A stretch of 64,000 bases of DNA from Flavobacterium sandaracinum. GTDB taxonomy: Bacteria > Bacteroidota > Bacteroidia > Flavobacteriales > Flavobacteriaceae. The translations under genes and the position numbers were made by a program. This document shows, piece after piece, positions 25,937 through 35,282 of the stretch. The DNA is taken from the NCBI RefSeq assembly GCF_004349135.1, contig NZ_SMFN01000010.1, positions 62,001-126,000 of the forward strand. Reading direction: 5' to 3'. Under the pieces are notes generated by a model. The model did no database searches. It saw only the letters and a list, made by a program, of their open reading frames with translations, and was not told the origin of the DNA. Position 1 is the first letter of the stretch, and every line of letters begins with the position of its first letter.

Positions 25937-28024
25937 ATGAAGGTATTTTTCAAAGTTAAGCCTAAGGCCACTATTGCAGGACTTTTAACTGAATTTTTTG
26001 GTGAAGCACAATCTTGGCGCGAGACAAGCGACAGCTTGGAGCCTTTAGTTGAATTAATTCGTCTGATACGTCCTTTAAAAGTCAAAAAGGGACAAAAGGT
26101 GGATTTACAAGAAATTATTTCTTTTTTAAAAGTAAATTATGCTTGTAGAAAACAGTTTTCTATCTACCTCAAAGAGATTTTAAAAGACAGGAAATTTAAT
26201 AAAATTCTTTCTGACGCCGCCATTTTGCAAGATGTAGATTTTCTCTTTGAAGTAAAAAAGAGAATCTTCGCTAAGTTCTTGCCTTATCAGCCACAAATAG
26301 ATACTTTAGAATATATTCTGAATCAGGTTTTTTATCTTGCCAATGATGGGATTTGGATTAACCAAATACCATTAAACCAATTAGGAGAAGTGTACGATCT
26401 TTTGAGGTTCAAATCTATTTATGATACGGCGCAGCCCAATTCTATTCTGTCGGAGTTATTAGTTGCTATGCATTTGATTACGCAGCGCATCAGTGGTCGA
26501 GCAATGGAAACGGATGTAATCAAAATGGTGCCCGAATTTGATGATCTCGAAAGTCCATTTTCTGCTTTTGAAAAGGAATTGTTTTTAATGGAAGATCGAA
26601 TTAGAATCTCCCACAGACACTACATTACCTCAGATGATTTATCGTATGCGCAGTTATTAGTTTTGCACAAGCAATGCGAAGAATTTGTGGAGAAGGCATT
26701 TCATAATAGTTCAAAATACGGCATTTCACTTCGGGTAAACCAGAATTTATTAAAAATTAGTCAGCAATTAGAGCGACTTAAATTTTTAATTTCGTTACTG
26801 ATAGTAGATAGTGAGAAAGATAAAAAGAACAATGGGATCATATTAGCTTCGCGACTAATAAAGTTTAACTGCTACAAAAATAATGTTCGAAAATTTGTAG
26901 CAGAAAGCACCCAATTGATTTCCTACGAGATTACACAACATACCGCTAAAACGGGGGAGCAATACATTACAGAAGGTCGTAAGGAATATTTTAAAATGTT
27001 CAAAACAGCGCTAGGAGGTGGATTCATAGTAGGGATTTTGTGTGTTATAAAAGTGTTTCTTTCTAAGGCAGACACCAGTTTTTTTGGACATGCTTTTCTT
27101 TACAGTATGAATTATGCTTTTGGTTTTATAGCGATTTATCTTTTAGGCTTTACTTTAGCGACTAAGCAACCGGCAATGACTGCGGCGGCCTTGATTAAAG
27201 CACTTGAAGAGGGTGTATTGAAGCAGGGAAAAGATGCTGAAAAGTACAAAGCTTTTGCTATTCTATTTGCAAGGGTATTTCGTTCTCAGTTTATCGCTTT
27301 CGTGGGAAATGTAATTATGGCTTTTCCAGTTTCCTTATTGGGAATTTGGCTTATTGATTACATGATGCAGTACAATATTGCTGCAACTAAATGGGAAGGT
27401 TTACTTATTGATTTGAGTCCTATTCACTCTTTGGCTATTCTTCATGCAGCTATAGCTGGAGTTTTTCTGTTTTTATCGGGAATTATCTCGGGCAGTGTGG
27501 CCAATAGAGACAAGCACAATCAGGTCTATTTTAGAATTACAGAACATCCTTTCCTTAAAAGGAATTTAGGAAAAACAAAAACGGTAAAACTAGCAAAATT
27601 GTATGAAAAAAGATGGGCAGGAATTATTTCTAATTTCTGGTTTGGTATATTCATGGGTAGCACGGCGTCTATTGGATTGTTTTTAGGATTAAATCTTGAC
27701 ATTAGACACATTACTTTTGCCAGTGGGAACCTTGCTTTAGCATTGTATGGAGCTAATTATGAAGTTAGCGATTCGATGTTGTTTTGGGGTGTTTTCGGTA
27801 TTGGAATTATAGGATTGGTTAACTTTATGGTAAGTTTCAGTCTCTCATTAGGCTTGGCATTCCGTTCACGAGCGATCTCACTATTTGAACTTCGATTCGT
27901 AACCGTGTCTATTTTCAATCATTTCAAATCAAGACCCTTTAGTTTCTTTTTTCCAACAGAAATTAAAAATAAATCAAGCGTGGCTGATAATTACTTACAG
28001 GTCAAAGAGGTCAAAGATTTGTAG
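25937..28024 (+). CDS. Large membrane protein of the 'SpecificRecomb' (Gcr-like) family
   Basis: The 695-residue product has a long soluble N-terminal half (1-350) and a membrane half with about six to seven helices between residues 355 and 655 (GGFIVGILCVIKVFL, AFGFIAIYLLGFTLA, FVGNVIMAFPVSLLGIWL, LHAAIAGVFLFLSGIISG, FGIFMGSTASIGLFLGL, GVFGIGIIGLVNFMVSF). It matches proteins annotated 'site-specific recombinase' after a neisserial gcr gene. The sequence contains no visible tyrosine or serine recombinase catalytic motif, and the membrane topology makes recombinase activity doubtful. It is followed closely by dinB. Confidence 0.8.
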   Translation: MKVFFKVKPKATIAGLLTEFFGEAQSWRETSDSLEPLVELIRLIRPLKVKKGQKVDLQEIISFLKVNYACRKQFSIYLKEILKDRKFNKILSDAAILQDVDFLFEVKKRIFAKFLPYQPQIDTLEYILNQVFYLANDGIWINQIPLNQLGEVYDLLRFKSIYDTAQPNSILSELLVAMHLITQRISGRAMETDVIKMVPEFDDLESPFSAFEKELFLMEDRIRISHRHYITSDDLSYAQLLVLHKQCEEFVEKAFHNSSKYGISLRVNQNLLKISQQLERLKFLISLLIVDSEKDKKNNGIILASRLIKFNCYKNNVRKFVAESTQLISYEITQHTAKTGEQYITEGRKEYFKMFKTALGGGFIVGILCVIKVFLSKADTSFFGHAFLYSMNYAFGFIAIYLLGFTLATKQPAMTAAALIKALEEGVLKQGKDAEKYKAFAILFARVFRSQFIAFVGNVIMAFPVSLLGIWLIDYMMQYNIAATKWEGLLIDLSPIHSLAILHAAIAGVFLFLSGIISGSVANRDKHNQVYFRITEHPFLKRNLGKTKTVKLAKLYEKRWAGIISNFWFGIFMGSTASIGLFLGLNLDIRHITFASGNLALALYGANYEVSDSMLFWGVFGIGIIGLVNFMVSFSLSLGLAFRSRAISLFELRFVTVSIFNHFKSRPFSFFFPTEIKNKSSVADNYLQVKEVKDL

Positions 28025-28070
28025 TGTATAATAAGTCATTGAAAAAGCAGGATGGTTATTCAATTCTATT

Positions 28071-29156
28071 ATGATGCATGATTTAAATCCAAATAGGAAA
28101 ATTATACACGTTGACATGGATGCTTTCTATGCTTCGGTTGAGCAATTGGATAATCCGGATTTGCGCGGAAAACCCATTGCTGTTGGAGGTTCAGAAAGCC
28201 GAGGGGTAGTTGCTGCAGCAAGTTACGAGGCTAGGAAATTTGGTGTTCGTAGTGCCATCAGTGGTGTTATGGCTAAAAAAAATTGTCCAGAGCTTATTTT
28301 TGTGCCACCTCGGTTTGATCGGTACAAGGAAATATCCAGCAAAATTCAAAAAATATTTTATGAGTATACAGATCTTGTGGAGCCCCTTTCGCTTGATGAA
28401 GCGTACCTTGACGTTACGGTTAATAAAAAAGGGATCCCAAGCGCTACTTTATTAGCGCAGGAAATTAGGAAACGCATTTTTGATGAAGTTGGTTTAACCG
28501 CTTCAGCCGGAATATCAGTTAATAAGTTCGTAGCTAAAATCGCCAGTGATTACAATAAGCCGAACGGTCAGAAAACAGTTAATCCAGAGGAGGTTGTTTC
28601 TTTTTTAGAAGAACTAGCCATTCGGAAATTTCATGGTGTTGGGAAAGTCACAACAGAAAAAATGTACCAGCTGGGAATTTTTACAGGATTGGAGTTAAAA
28701 AATAAGTCCTTAGATTTTTTAGAGAAACACTTTGGTAAAGCAGGTAATTTTTATTACAATGTGGTGAGAGGGATTCATAATAGTGAAGTTAAATCAAATC
28801 GAATCACTAAATCGGTGGCTGCAGAGCATACTTTTGATGTTAATCTTTCTTCCGAAATTTTTATGATGGAGAAATTGGAGAACATAGCACATTCCCTAGA
28901 AAAAAGATTAAAAAAACACACTGTTGCCGGCAAAACAATAACTTTAAAAATAAAATACAGTGACTTTTCACAGCAAACCCGCAGCAAAACGATGCCTTAT
29001 TTTATATCGGATAAAACTTTAATATTAGAAATTGTAAGCGAACTTTTGTATCAAGAACGAATGAAAGATTCTGTACGATTGCTTGGTATTTCAGTGAGTA
29101 ATTTGAATACAGAGCAAAAGAAATTCGTGGTGGTGCAGTTAAAATTTGATTTCTAA
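28071..29156 (+). CDS. dinB: DNA polymerase IV
   Basis: A Y-family translesion polymerase. The 361-residue protein contains the catalytic motifs HVDMDAFYASVEQ (residues 14-26) and SLDEAYLDVT (about 104-113), the finger motif YEARKFGVRSAISG, the thumb helix-hairpin-helix (KFHGVGKVTTEKMYQLG) and a C-terminal little-finger domain. The start is the first or second ATG of ATGATG at 28071. It lies 46 bases after the membrane-protein gene; no SOS box was recognised. Confidence 0.95.
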   Translation: MMHDLNPNRKIIHVDMDAFYASVEQLDNPDLRGKPIAVGGSESRGVVAAASYEARKFGVRSAISGVMAKKNCPELIFVPPRFDRYKEISSKIQKIFYEYTDLVEPLSLDEAYLDVTVNKKGIPSATLLAQEIRKRIFDEVGLTASAGISVNKFVAKIASDYNKPNGQKTVNPEEVVSFLEELAIRKFHGVGKVTTEKMYQLGIFTGLELKNKSLDFLEKHFGKAGNFYYNVVRGIHNSEVKSNRITKSVAAEHTFDVNLSSEIFMMEKLENIAHSLEKRLKKHTVAGKTITLKIKYSDFSQQTRSKTMPYFISDKTLILEIVSELLYQERMKDSVRLLGISVSNLNTEQKKFVVVQLKFDF

Positions 29157-29223
29157 TGAATACTTAGTGCGTTCAACAAGGGTTAAAGTTTAAAAAGTAT
29201 TATTTTATTATTATAAATAAAAT

Positions 29224-29231
29224 TACATTTG
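29224..29231 (+). promoter_or_regulatory. -7 box for the PAS protein
   Basis: TACATTTG, an exact TAnnTTTG match, lies 19 bases before the ATG at 29251. Confidence 0.5.
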
Positions 29232-29250
29232 AACTTTAAATCAATTTATC

Positions 29251-29766
29251 ATGAGTGATTTTAGACAATATGAAGAGGCTATTTACTTGTATCACAATCG
29301 TTTAAGCGTTAAAACTGTGCCGGTATATTCGTGGGATTTCCACAATGATTTTTTACGCGCAATGAAGAGCTTTTTTTTGGATTTGGATAAACTGAATACA
29401 ATTGCCTTGCAAAATAAATGGGCTCAAAACAATTGGGATCTTAAAAACAGCCTTAAAGAGGAGGTAATTGTTGTGACGGATGTCAAATTACAAATTGTTT
29501 TTGCATCACATAACATGATAGCAATGAACGGGTATACGGCAGCAGAAGTCTTAGGGAAAAGTCCAAAAATGTTTCAAGGTGAAGCGACAAACCAGATTAC
29601 CTCAAATGAAATTCGTAAGGCAATATTAAAGCATGAGCCTTTTGAAAAAACAGTTATGAATTATAAAAAAAATGGTGAAGTTTATGTTTGTCTGATAAAA
29701 GGTTTCCCGGTTTTTAACAATAAGGGGGAATTAAGGCATTACATAGCTTTTGAAAAAGCCGCATAA
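29251..29766 (+). CDS. Single PAS-domain protein, LOV-like but lacking the flavin cysteine
   Basis: The 171-residue protein has an N-terminal helical region (1-65) and one PAS domain (about 70-170: EEVIVVTDVKLQIVFASHN, MNGYTAAEVLGKSPKMFQG, FEKTVMNYKKNGEVYVCLI). The segment GKSPKMFQGEATN resembles the LOV motif GRNCRFLQG, but Ser-Pro stands where the photoactive Cys would be. It may bind another ligand, or flavin without adduct formation. No output domain follows, so it probably works through protein contacts. It is a single-gene unit with its own promoter and terminator. Confidence 0.8.
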   Translation: MSDFRQYEEAIYLYHNRLSVKTVPVYSWDFHNDFLRAMKSFFLDLDKLNTIALQNKWAQNNWDLKNSLKEEVIVVTDVKLQIVFASHNMIAMNGYTAAEVLGKSPKMFQGEATNQITSNEIRKAILKHEPFEKTVMNYKKNGEVYVCLIKGFPVFNNKGELRHYIAFEKAA

Positions 29767-29770
29767 TATA

Positions 29771-29806
29771 AAAACCCTTTCTAAATCTATTCTAGAAAGG
29801 GTTTTT
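29771..29806 (+). terminator. Terminator after the PAS gene
   Basis: AACCCTTTCTA (29773-29783) pairs with TAGAAAGGGTT (29793-29803) and runs into T residues. Confidence 0.85.
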
Positions 29807-29831
29807 CTATTTTTAATTTTGTACGAGGGTC

Positions 29832-30602
29832 TTAATTTTTACTGTTCAGTTTAGAAAGCAGTCTTAAAAATTCAATATATAGCCAAACTAAGGTTATCAT
29901 CAAACCCATAGCACTATACCATTCCATGTATTTTGGCATTTTTTGCTCAGCTCCTTTTTCAATTCGGTCAAAATCTAAGAATAAGTTCAAAGCAGCTATA
30001 ACGATTACAAAAATACTGATTCCGATACTCATCAGTGAGTTCCCATAATGCACGGGTGTAAAACTGCTAAACATTGAAAAAACCCAAGAAATAAGGTAGT
30101 ATGTTGCAATGGCAAGAGTTGCAGCCACAACAACTGATTTGAATTGTTCTGTTACTTTGACAATTTTATATTTATACAATACTAGGCAAACCATAAAAGT
30201 TACAAATGTAGCAGCAACAGCTTGAATTACAATTCCAGGATACTTTGCTTCAAATATTGCTGAAATTCCACCAATAAATAAACCTTCGAACAAAGCATAA
30301 CCTGGAGCAAGGTAAGGAGAATAGTGTGGTTTGAAAGCAGCTATGAGAACTAAAACTAATCCCATGATGGCGCCTCCAATTGCTGGAGCTATTGGATTCA
30401 TGCCATTAAACGCCATCCACCAAATTACGGTTGCAGAAGCTGTGAGTAGTAAGAATAAAATCAAACTTCTATTTATAGTTCCTGATAACGTCATCTCGTC
30501 ATTATAATCGATAATAGTGGCTTGATGTACTTGGTCTTTTTTAGAAACTGCAGTCGAAAAAGTTTTATTATTTAAAAATGGATTTTTAGAACTAAAATTC
30601 AT
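29832..30602 (-). CDS. Bax inhibitor-1/YccA family membrane protein
   Basis: The 256-residue protein has a 45-residue soluble N-terminus and then seven hydrophobic helices, as in the BI-1/TMBIM family. Landmarks are the glycine-rich GGAIMGLVLVLIAAF, APGYALFEGLFIGGISAIFE and the late helix with LFLDFDRIE, containing the Asp pair thought to sense pH or calcium in BI-1 proteins. Bacterial members such as YetJ leak calcium; the role here is not known. The gene converges on the PAS gene. Confidence 0.92.
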   Translation of the reverse strand: MNFSSKNPFLNNKTFSTAVSKKDQVHQATIIDYNDEMTLSGTINRSLILFLLLTASATVIWWMAFNGMNPIAPAIGGAIMGLVLVLIAAFKPHYSPYLAPGYALFEGLFIGGISAIFEAKYPGIVIQAVAATFVTFMVCLVLYKYKIVKVTEQFKSVVVAATLAIATYYLISWVFSMFSSFTPVHYGNSLMSIGISIFVIVIAALNLFLDFDRIEKGAEQKMPKYMEWYSAMGLMITLVWLYIEFLRLLSKLNSKN

Positions 30603-30705
30603 AATTGGAGTGATTTTTTGTTAGTCAAATATAAATTTTATTTTGCATAACCGTGTTTAATTGTTCTTAATTTTTTTGCCAAAGAATAGATTTTATGAAA
30701 CCAAA

Positions 30706-30738
30706 AAAACCGTCTTACAGCATTAGCAAGACGGTTTT
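30706..30738 (-). terminator. Terminator after pyk
   Basis: AAAACCGTCTT (30706-30716) pairs with AAGACGGTTTT (30728-30738). On the minus strand the hairpin is followed by a T run, just past the pyk stop. Confidence 0.85.
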
Positions 30739-30764
30739 ATGATGGCTTTCCATATACGGATTGC

Positions 30765-32195
30765 CTATTCTATTTCTGAAACTCTTAAGGTATTTACCAT
30801 TCCTTTTTCCTTAATTGGCATTGCTGCTAAATTAATAAGAAAGTCTCCTTTTTTGACAAAACCTTTTTGTTTTACAATCTCGTTAACGTCAGTAACTGTA
30901 TCATCTGTACTTTCATCCTTGTTGTAAATAAAGGATTTTACTCCCCATAGCAGATTAAGTTGGGTAAGGATTCTTTTATTTGAAGTAAAAACTAAAATAT
31001 GTGCATTTGGTCTCCAAGCTGAAATTTGAAAAGCAGTATATCCACTGTTAGTCAATGTACAAATGGCTTTTGCCTTGATTACATTTGCCATAGTAGCTGC
31101 GTGATGACAAATCGTTTTAGTAATAAATCGTTTTGTTTTTATTTGTGGAGTGTTTTGTGGTACTTGAATAAGTGGAGAATCCTCAACTGCTTCTATAATT
31201 TGTGTCATTTTTTGAATTACTTGAACTGGATAATTTCCAGTAGCAGTTTCTCCAGAAAGCATTACTGCATCAGCACCATCCATAACGGAGTTGGCTACAT
31301 CATTTACTTCGGCACGCGTTGGTGTCAAGCTAGTGATCATTGTTTCCATCATTTGCGTGGCGACAATTACAGGAATACGAGCAGTTTTAGCTCTGCGAAT
31401 TAATTCTTTTTGAACTAAAGGTACTTCATGAGCAGGGAGTTCAACACCTAAATCCCCACGTGCTACCATTAAACCATCGCAGTAAGCAACAATTTTGTCT
31501 ATATTTTCTAGTGCTTCTGGCATTTCGATTTTGGCAATGATTGGAATTTTATAGTCCGAATGTTTGGCTATTAATTCCTGTAAGTCTTGTAAGTCTTCTG
31601 GTGTTTTTACAAATGATAATGCAATCCAGTCTACATGTTGTTCAATAGCAAATATGGCATCTGCAATATCTTTCTCTGTCATCGCAGGAAGAGATATTTT
31701 AGTGTTTGGTAAATTAACTCCTTTTTTAGATTTCAATTCACCACCTTGTATTACTCTTGCAATAACTTCTGATTTTTTATCAGTCTCTACAATTTCAAAG
31801 ATAAGTTTACCGTCATCCAGTAAGATTCTTTCGCCAGGATTTACATCATTAGGAAAGTTTTTATATTTCATGAAAACTTTTTTGGCTGTACCAAGGATGT
31901 CTTCAGCGGTAGTAAACGTAATTAAATCTCCGTCATGCACTACAACTCCTTCTTCCATTACTCCTACACGAAGTTTAGGACCTTGTAAATCGCCAAGGAT
32001 AGCAGTGGTATAACCAAACTCTTCATTTAAACCTCGTATAAGGTTTATCTTTTCTTTTACATCTTCGTAGTCAGCATGTGAAAAATTTACTCTGAACACA
32101 TTTACACCTGCGTCAATCATGTCTTTTATGATTTCTCTTGTACTACATGCGGGCCCAAGTGTGGCTACAATTTTAGTTTTTTTGTTTGTAAGCAT
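30765..32195 (-). CDS. pyk: Pyruvate kinase
   Basis: Converts phosphoenolpyruvate and ADP to pyruvate and ATP in glycolysis. The 476-residue protein shows the N-terminal TKIVATLGPACSTRE, the FRVNFSHADYEDV motif, the active-site IIAKIEMPEALENIDKIV with the catalytic Lys, MVARGDLGVELPAHEVP and the TRAEVNDVANSVMDGADAV block. The C-terminal domain is complete. It follows the IPExxxVDY gene by 5 bases, so both are on the long minus-strand operon from acpP downward. Confidence 0.97.
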   Translation of the reverse strand: MLTNKKTKIVATLGPACSTREIIKDMIDAGVNVFRVNFSHADYEDVKEKINLIRGLNEEFGYTTAILGDLQGPKLRVGVMEEGVVVHDGDLITFTTAEDILGTAKKVFMKYKNFPNDVNPGERILLDDGKLIFEIVETDKKSEVIARVIQGGELKSKKGVNLPNTKISLPAMTEKDIADAIFAIEQHVDWIALSFVKTPEDLQDLQELIAKHSDYKIPIIAKIEMPEALENIDKIVAYCDGLMVARGDLGVELPAHEVPLVQKELIRRAKTARIPVIVATQMMETMITSLTPTRAEVNDVANSVMDGADAVMLSGETATGNYPVQVIQKMTQIIEAVEDSPLIQVPQNTPQIKTKRFITKTICHHAATMANVIKAKAICTLTNSGYTAFQISAWRPNAHILVFTSNKRILTQLNLLWGVKSFIYNKDESTDDTVTDVNEIVKQKGFVKKGDFLINLAAMPIKEKGMVNTLRVSEIE

Positions 32196-32200
32196 TTGTA

Positions 32201-32689
32201 TTAAAAAATTAAATTGTTTTTAGATTTTATTTGATTTGTTTCTACTTTGTAAACAGTGGATATGCTGTCTATGGTATTTAATAGTAGCTGTATTTTGGAT
32301 ATGTCCATAGTATCGTTGTCCTTTTCTATTTTCAAAAAATAATCTACTTTCTTAAACTCAGGAAGTAAAAAAACTTTTGTAGCCACTTCTAGTGTCACAT
32401 TTGAAAATAGATTTTGAGTGTTTCCTTTTTTATATTGAATCACTTCATTTTTATTTTGAATTAAATTCCAGGAAATGGAACTTGTTTCATCATTATAGTA
32501 AAACCTAGAAAAATTGGTTTGTCCTTCTTTTATATTAATCTGAATTTCATTTTCACTTTTACTGAGATTTACCGGCAATTTTTGATTAATAAAAAAGGCC
32601 AATCGGTAGTCTTCTAACGAAGTATGAATTGCAAAAAGATAGTAATCTATTTCGTCAAATTCGTCAAGATCCAGTTTATGAATAGCCAT
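32201..32689 (-). CDS. IPExxxVDY family protein
   Basis: A 162-residue cytoplasmic protein of a Bacteroidota-specific family named after a C-terminal motif, seen here as LPEFKKVDYFL. The N-terminal half has the family's LDEFDEIDYYLFAIHTSLEDYRLAF. The function is unknown. Its fixed place between rnc and pyk in many Bacteroidota genomes, as here, supports the assignment but does not reveal a role. Confidence 0.85.
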   Translation of the reverse strand: MAIHKLDLDEFDEIDYYLFAIHTSLEDYRLAFFINQKLPVNLSKSENEIQINIKEGQTNFSRFYYNDETSSISWNLIQNKNEVIQYKKGNTQNLFSNVTLEVATKVFLLPEFKKVDYFLKIEKDNDTMDISKIQLLLNTIDSISTVYKVETNQIKSKNNLIF

Positions 32690-32803
32690 TTCATGAAAAA
32701 ATAAGATGTAAATATAGTATTTCTATCGAAGTATTAGTCTCTTGAGAGAGGATGTTTTTGTTAATTTATGAACGATAACGTTATAGTTTTGTGGAAATTG
32801 ATA

Positions 32804-33544
32804 TTATTTCCTATCCATTTTTTCTTGAAATGCAAAATAAGCACGTTGGGATGCTTTTTCTTCTGCCTTCTTTTTAGAAGTTGCTCTGGCTTTTGCAATT
32901 ACTTTGTCATCGATGCTTAATTTTACACCAAACAAGCGTTGTCCATCGATCGCGTTGTCTTCGAAAATATCAAAATGAAATATTTTCTTCTCTTTTTGAC
33001 ACCATTCTATAATTAGACTTTTATAGCTGATTACTTTTCCTTCGAGTCTTGCAATATCTACATAAGGAATTATGACTCTCTTTTGAATAAATTTTTCGCA
33101 ATACACGTAACCTCGATCTAGGTAGATTGCTCCAACTAATGATTCAAAGATATTGCCATGAATGTTTTCTCCAAAATGCTGCAGCGGCACTTTGCTTTCA
33201 ATATATTGGACTAGATTTAAATCTTTTCCTAATTCGTTTAAATGTTCTCTACTTACAATTTTGGAACGCATTTTTGTAAGATACCCTTCGTCACCAGCAG
33301 GGGCTTTATTGAATAAATGAGCAGCAATGACAGAACTTAGCATTGCATCTCCTAAGAATTCTAAGCGTTCGTAATTGATCGGATTTCCTAAAATATCTAG
33401 GCGATTTGAAGAACGATGGGTAAATGCTTTTTTATAACAATCAAGATTTACAGGAGCAAATCCTAAGATTTTCTGAATAGAATCAAAAAAAATCCCGTCT
33501 TCTGTAGAACGGGATTTTGAAAATATTTTTCTGATTATACGCAT
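32804..33544 (-). CDS. rnc: Ribonuclease III
   Basis: Cleaves double-stranded RNA during rRNA and mRNA processing. The 246-residue product has the signature ERLEFLGDAMLSSVIA (about residues 61-76) with the catalytic Glu/Asp, the second acidic pair around GNIFESLVGAIYLD, and a C-terminal double-stranded-RNA-binding domain (YKSLIIEWCQKEKK through KKKAEEKASQRAYFAF). It starts 6 bases after fabF, in the usual Bacteroidota order acpP-fabF-rnc. Confidence 0.96.
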   Translation of the reverse strand: MRIIRKIFSKSRSTEDGIFFDSIQKILGFAPVNLDCYKKAFTHRSSNRLDILGNPINYERLEFLGDAMLSSVIAAHLFNKAPAGDEGYLTKMRSKIVSREHLNELGKDLNLVQYIESKVPLQHFGENIHGNIFESLVGAIYLDRGYVYCEKFIQKRVIIPYVDIARLEGKVISYKSLIIEWCQKEKKIFHFDIFEDNAIDGQRLFGVKLSIDDKVIAKARATSKKKAEEKASQRAYFAFQEKMDRK

Positions 33545-33550
33545 CTATAA

Positions 33551-34804
33551 TTAGATTTCTAATTTTTTTACTAAAACACAAGCATTGTGACCTCCAAAAC
33601 CGAAAGTATTACTCATAACAACATTCATTTCTCTTTTCTGTGCTTTATTAAAGGTGAAGTTGAGTTTAGAATCGATGTTTTCATCATCTGTAAAATGATT
33701 AATTGTAGGAGGTATTATTCCATGTTTCAACGAAAGAATCGAAGAAATGGTCTCTACTGCTCCGGCTGCGCCAAGTAAATGACCGGTCATGGATTTAGTA
33801 GAATTTAGGTTCATCGTGTAGGCATGTTCACCAAAAACATGCAATATTGCTTTAGATTCTGCCATGTCACCAAGGGGAGTAGAAGTTCCGTGCATATTTA
33901 CACCATCTACATCAGTGGCTTGCAAACCAGCATCTCTTAAACAATTTAGCATAACGTTCTTAGCGCCTAATCCATCAGGATGTGGAGCCGTAATGTGATA
34001 GGCATCAGCTGACATTCCGCCGCCGCCTATTTCACAATAAATTTTTGCACCACGTGCTATTGCATGTTCATACTCTTCCAGTACTAATGCTCCAGCTCCT
34101 TCTCCTAAAATAAAACCATCACGGTCTTTATCCATTGGTCTTGAAGCAGTTTTAGGATCATCGTTTCTGGTAGATAAAGCATGCATGGCATTAAAACCTC
34201 CCATCCCGGCTATTGTTACTGCTGCTTCAGATCCTCCAGTTATCATGGCATCTGCATGACCTAATCGGATGTAATTAAAGGCATCAATAATAGCATTTGT
34301 GGAAGATGCACAAGCTGAAACAGTGGTAAAGTTTGGACCTCTGAATCCATATTTTATAGAAATATGGCCACCGGCAATATCCGAAATCATTTTTGGTATA
34401 AAGAAAGGATTAAATTTTGGTGTACCATCGCCGGCTGCAAAGTTCAACATTTCAATTTGAAACGTTTCTAGTCCGCCAATCCCTGAACCCCAAATAACTC
34501 CAACTCTGTCTTTGTCTAATTTTTCGAAATTAAAACCAGCATCAAGCACCGCTTCATCAGATGAAACCATTGCGTATTGTGCATAGCGGTCCATTTTTCT
34601 GGCTTCTTTTCTGTCTAAAAAATCTTCAGCATTAAAATTTTTCAATTCGCAAGCAAATTGAGTTTTAAATTTTGAAGCGTCAAAATAAGTGATTGGTGCT
34701 GCTCCACTAACGCCGTTAATAAGTCCGTTCCAATATTCTTCAATGTTATTTCCAATGGGTGTAAGAGCGCCTAAACCTGTTACAACAACTCGTCTTAATA
34801 CCAT
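33551..34804 (-). CDS. fabF: Beta-ketoacyl-ACP synthase II
   Basis: Elongates acyl-ACP by condensation with malonyl-ACP. The ATG at 34804 gives 417 residues beginning MVLRRVVVTGLGALTPIG, which is the normal family start; an upstream ATG would add ten residues. The catalytic Cys is in VSACASSTNAI, and the two His are in MHGTSTPLG and SMTGHLLGAAGAVE. It is separated from acpP by a strong hairpin at 34949-34978, which may reduce its expression relative to acpP. Confidence 0.96.
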   Translation of the reverse strand: MVLRRVVVTGLGALTPIGNNIEEYWNGLINGVSGAAPITYFDASKFKTQFACELKNFNAEDFLDRKEARKMDRYAQYAMVSSDEAVLDAGFNFEKLDKDRVGVIWGSGIGGLETFQIEMLNFAAGDGTPKFNPFFIPKMISDIAGGHISIKYGFRGPNFTTVSACASSTNAIIDAFNYIRLGHADAMITGGSEAAVTIAGMGGFNAMHALSTRNDDPKTASRPMDKDRDGFILGEGAGALVLEEYEHAIARGAKIYCEIGGGGMSADAYHITAPHPDGLGAKNVMLNCLRDAGLQATDVDGVNMHGTSTPLGDMAESKAILHVFGEHAYTMNLNSTKSMTGHLLGAAGAVETISSILSLKHGIIPPTINHFTDDENIDSKLNFTFNKAQKREMNVVMSNTFGFGGHNACVLVKKLEI

Positions 34805-34934
34805 AAATTCTTTATTTTTGTTATCTTTAAACAAATAAAACCCATGCTTTCTTTACTGTATTACTATTACGAAAGAGCCATGGGTATTACAATAAATATA
34901 GTTTTTGATTGAAATTCAATCTCGAATTTAATTT

Positions 34935-34978
34935 TAAAAAAAATAATAACACCCGTTTGCAAGATTGCAAACGGGTGT
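34935..34978 (-). terminator. Terminator or attenuator between acpP and fabF
   Basis: ACACCCGTTTGC (34949-34960) pairs with GCAAACGGGTGT (34967-34978) around AAGATT. On the minus strand it is followed by a T-rich run. Placed after acpP and before fabF, it probably ends most acpP transcripts. Confidence 0.8.
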
Positions 34979-34986
34979 GTACTTTA

Positions 34987-35223
34987 TTATTTTTTAGCTT
35001 CCTCGATGTAAGAGATTGCTTGACCTACAGTAGCGATGTTTTCTGCTTGATCGTCTGGAATTTGAATGTCAAATTCTTTTTCGAATTCCATAATAAGCTC
35101 AACAGTGTCTAATGAGTCAGCTCCTAAATCATTAGTGAAGCTTGCTTCTGTTACAACTTCGTTTTCGTCAACGCCTAATTTGTCTACGATAATCGCTTTT
35201 ACTCTTGATGCAATGTCTGACAT
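34987..35223 (-). CDS. acpP: Acyl carrier protein
   Basis: Carries growing fatty acyl chains on a 4'-phosphopantetheine arm. The 78-residue acidic protein has the attachment motif [15 protein letters not shown], with the modified Ser in DSL. It is the first gene of the minus-strand group. Its promoter is among the clearest in the window: TTG at 35282-35280, an 18-base spacer, and TATTTTTG at 35261-35254 on the minus strand. It diverges from purN. Confidence 0.98.
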   Translation of the reverse strand: MSDIASRVKAIIVDKLGVDENEVVTEASFTNDLGADSLDTVELIMEFEKEFDIQIPDDQAENIATVGQAISYIEEAKK

Positions 35224-35253
35224 AATCTTTAATTTTAGAATTTAATTTGTTGG

Positions 35254-35282
35254 CAAAAATAAAAAACTTTATTTTAAAACAA
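35254..35282 (-). promoter_or_regulatory. acpP promoter
   Basis: On the minus strand, TTG (35282-35280) is followed after 18 bases by TATTTTTG (35261-35254), matching the Bacteroidota -33/-7 consensus. The acpP ATG lies about 30 bases further on. Confidence 0.65.

Noticed and set aside
30739-32013. Several plus-strand open frames opposite pyk
   Set aside because: Pyruvate kinase on the minus strand accounts for the sequence; the opposite frames are low-complexity shadows.
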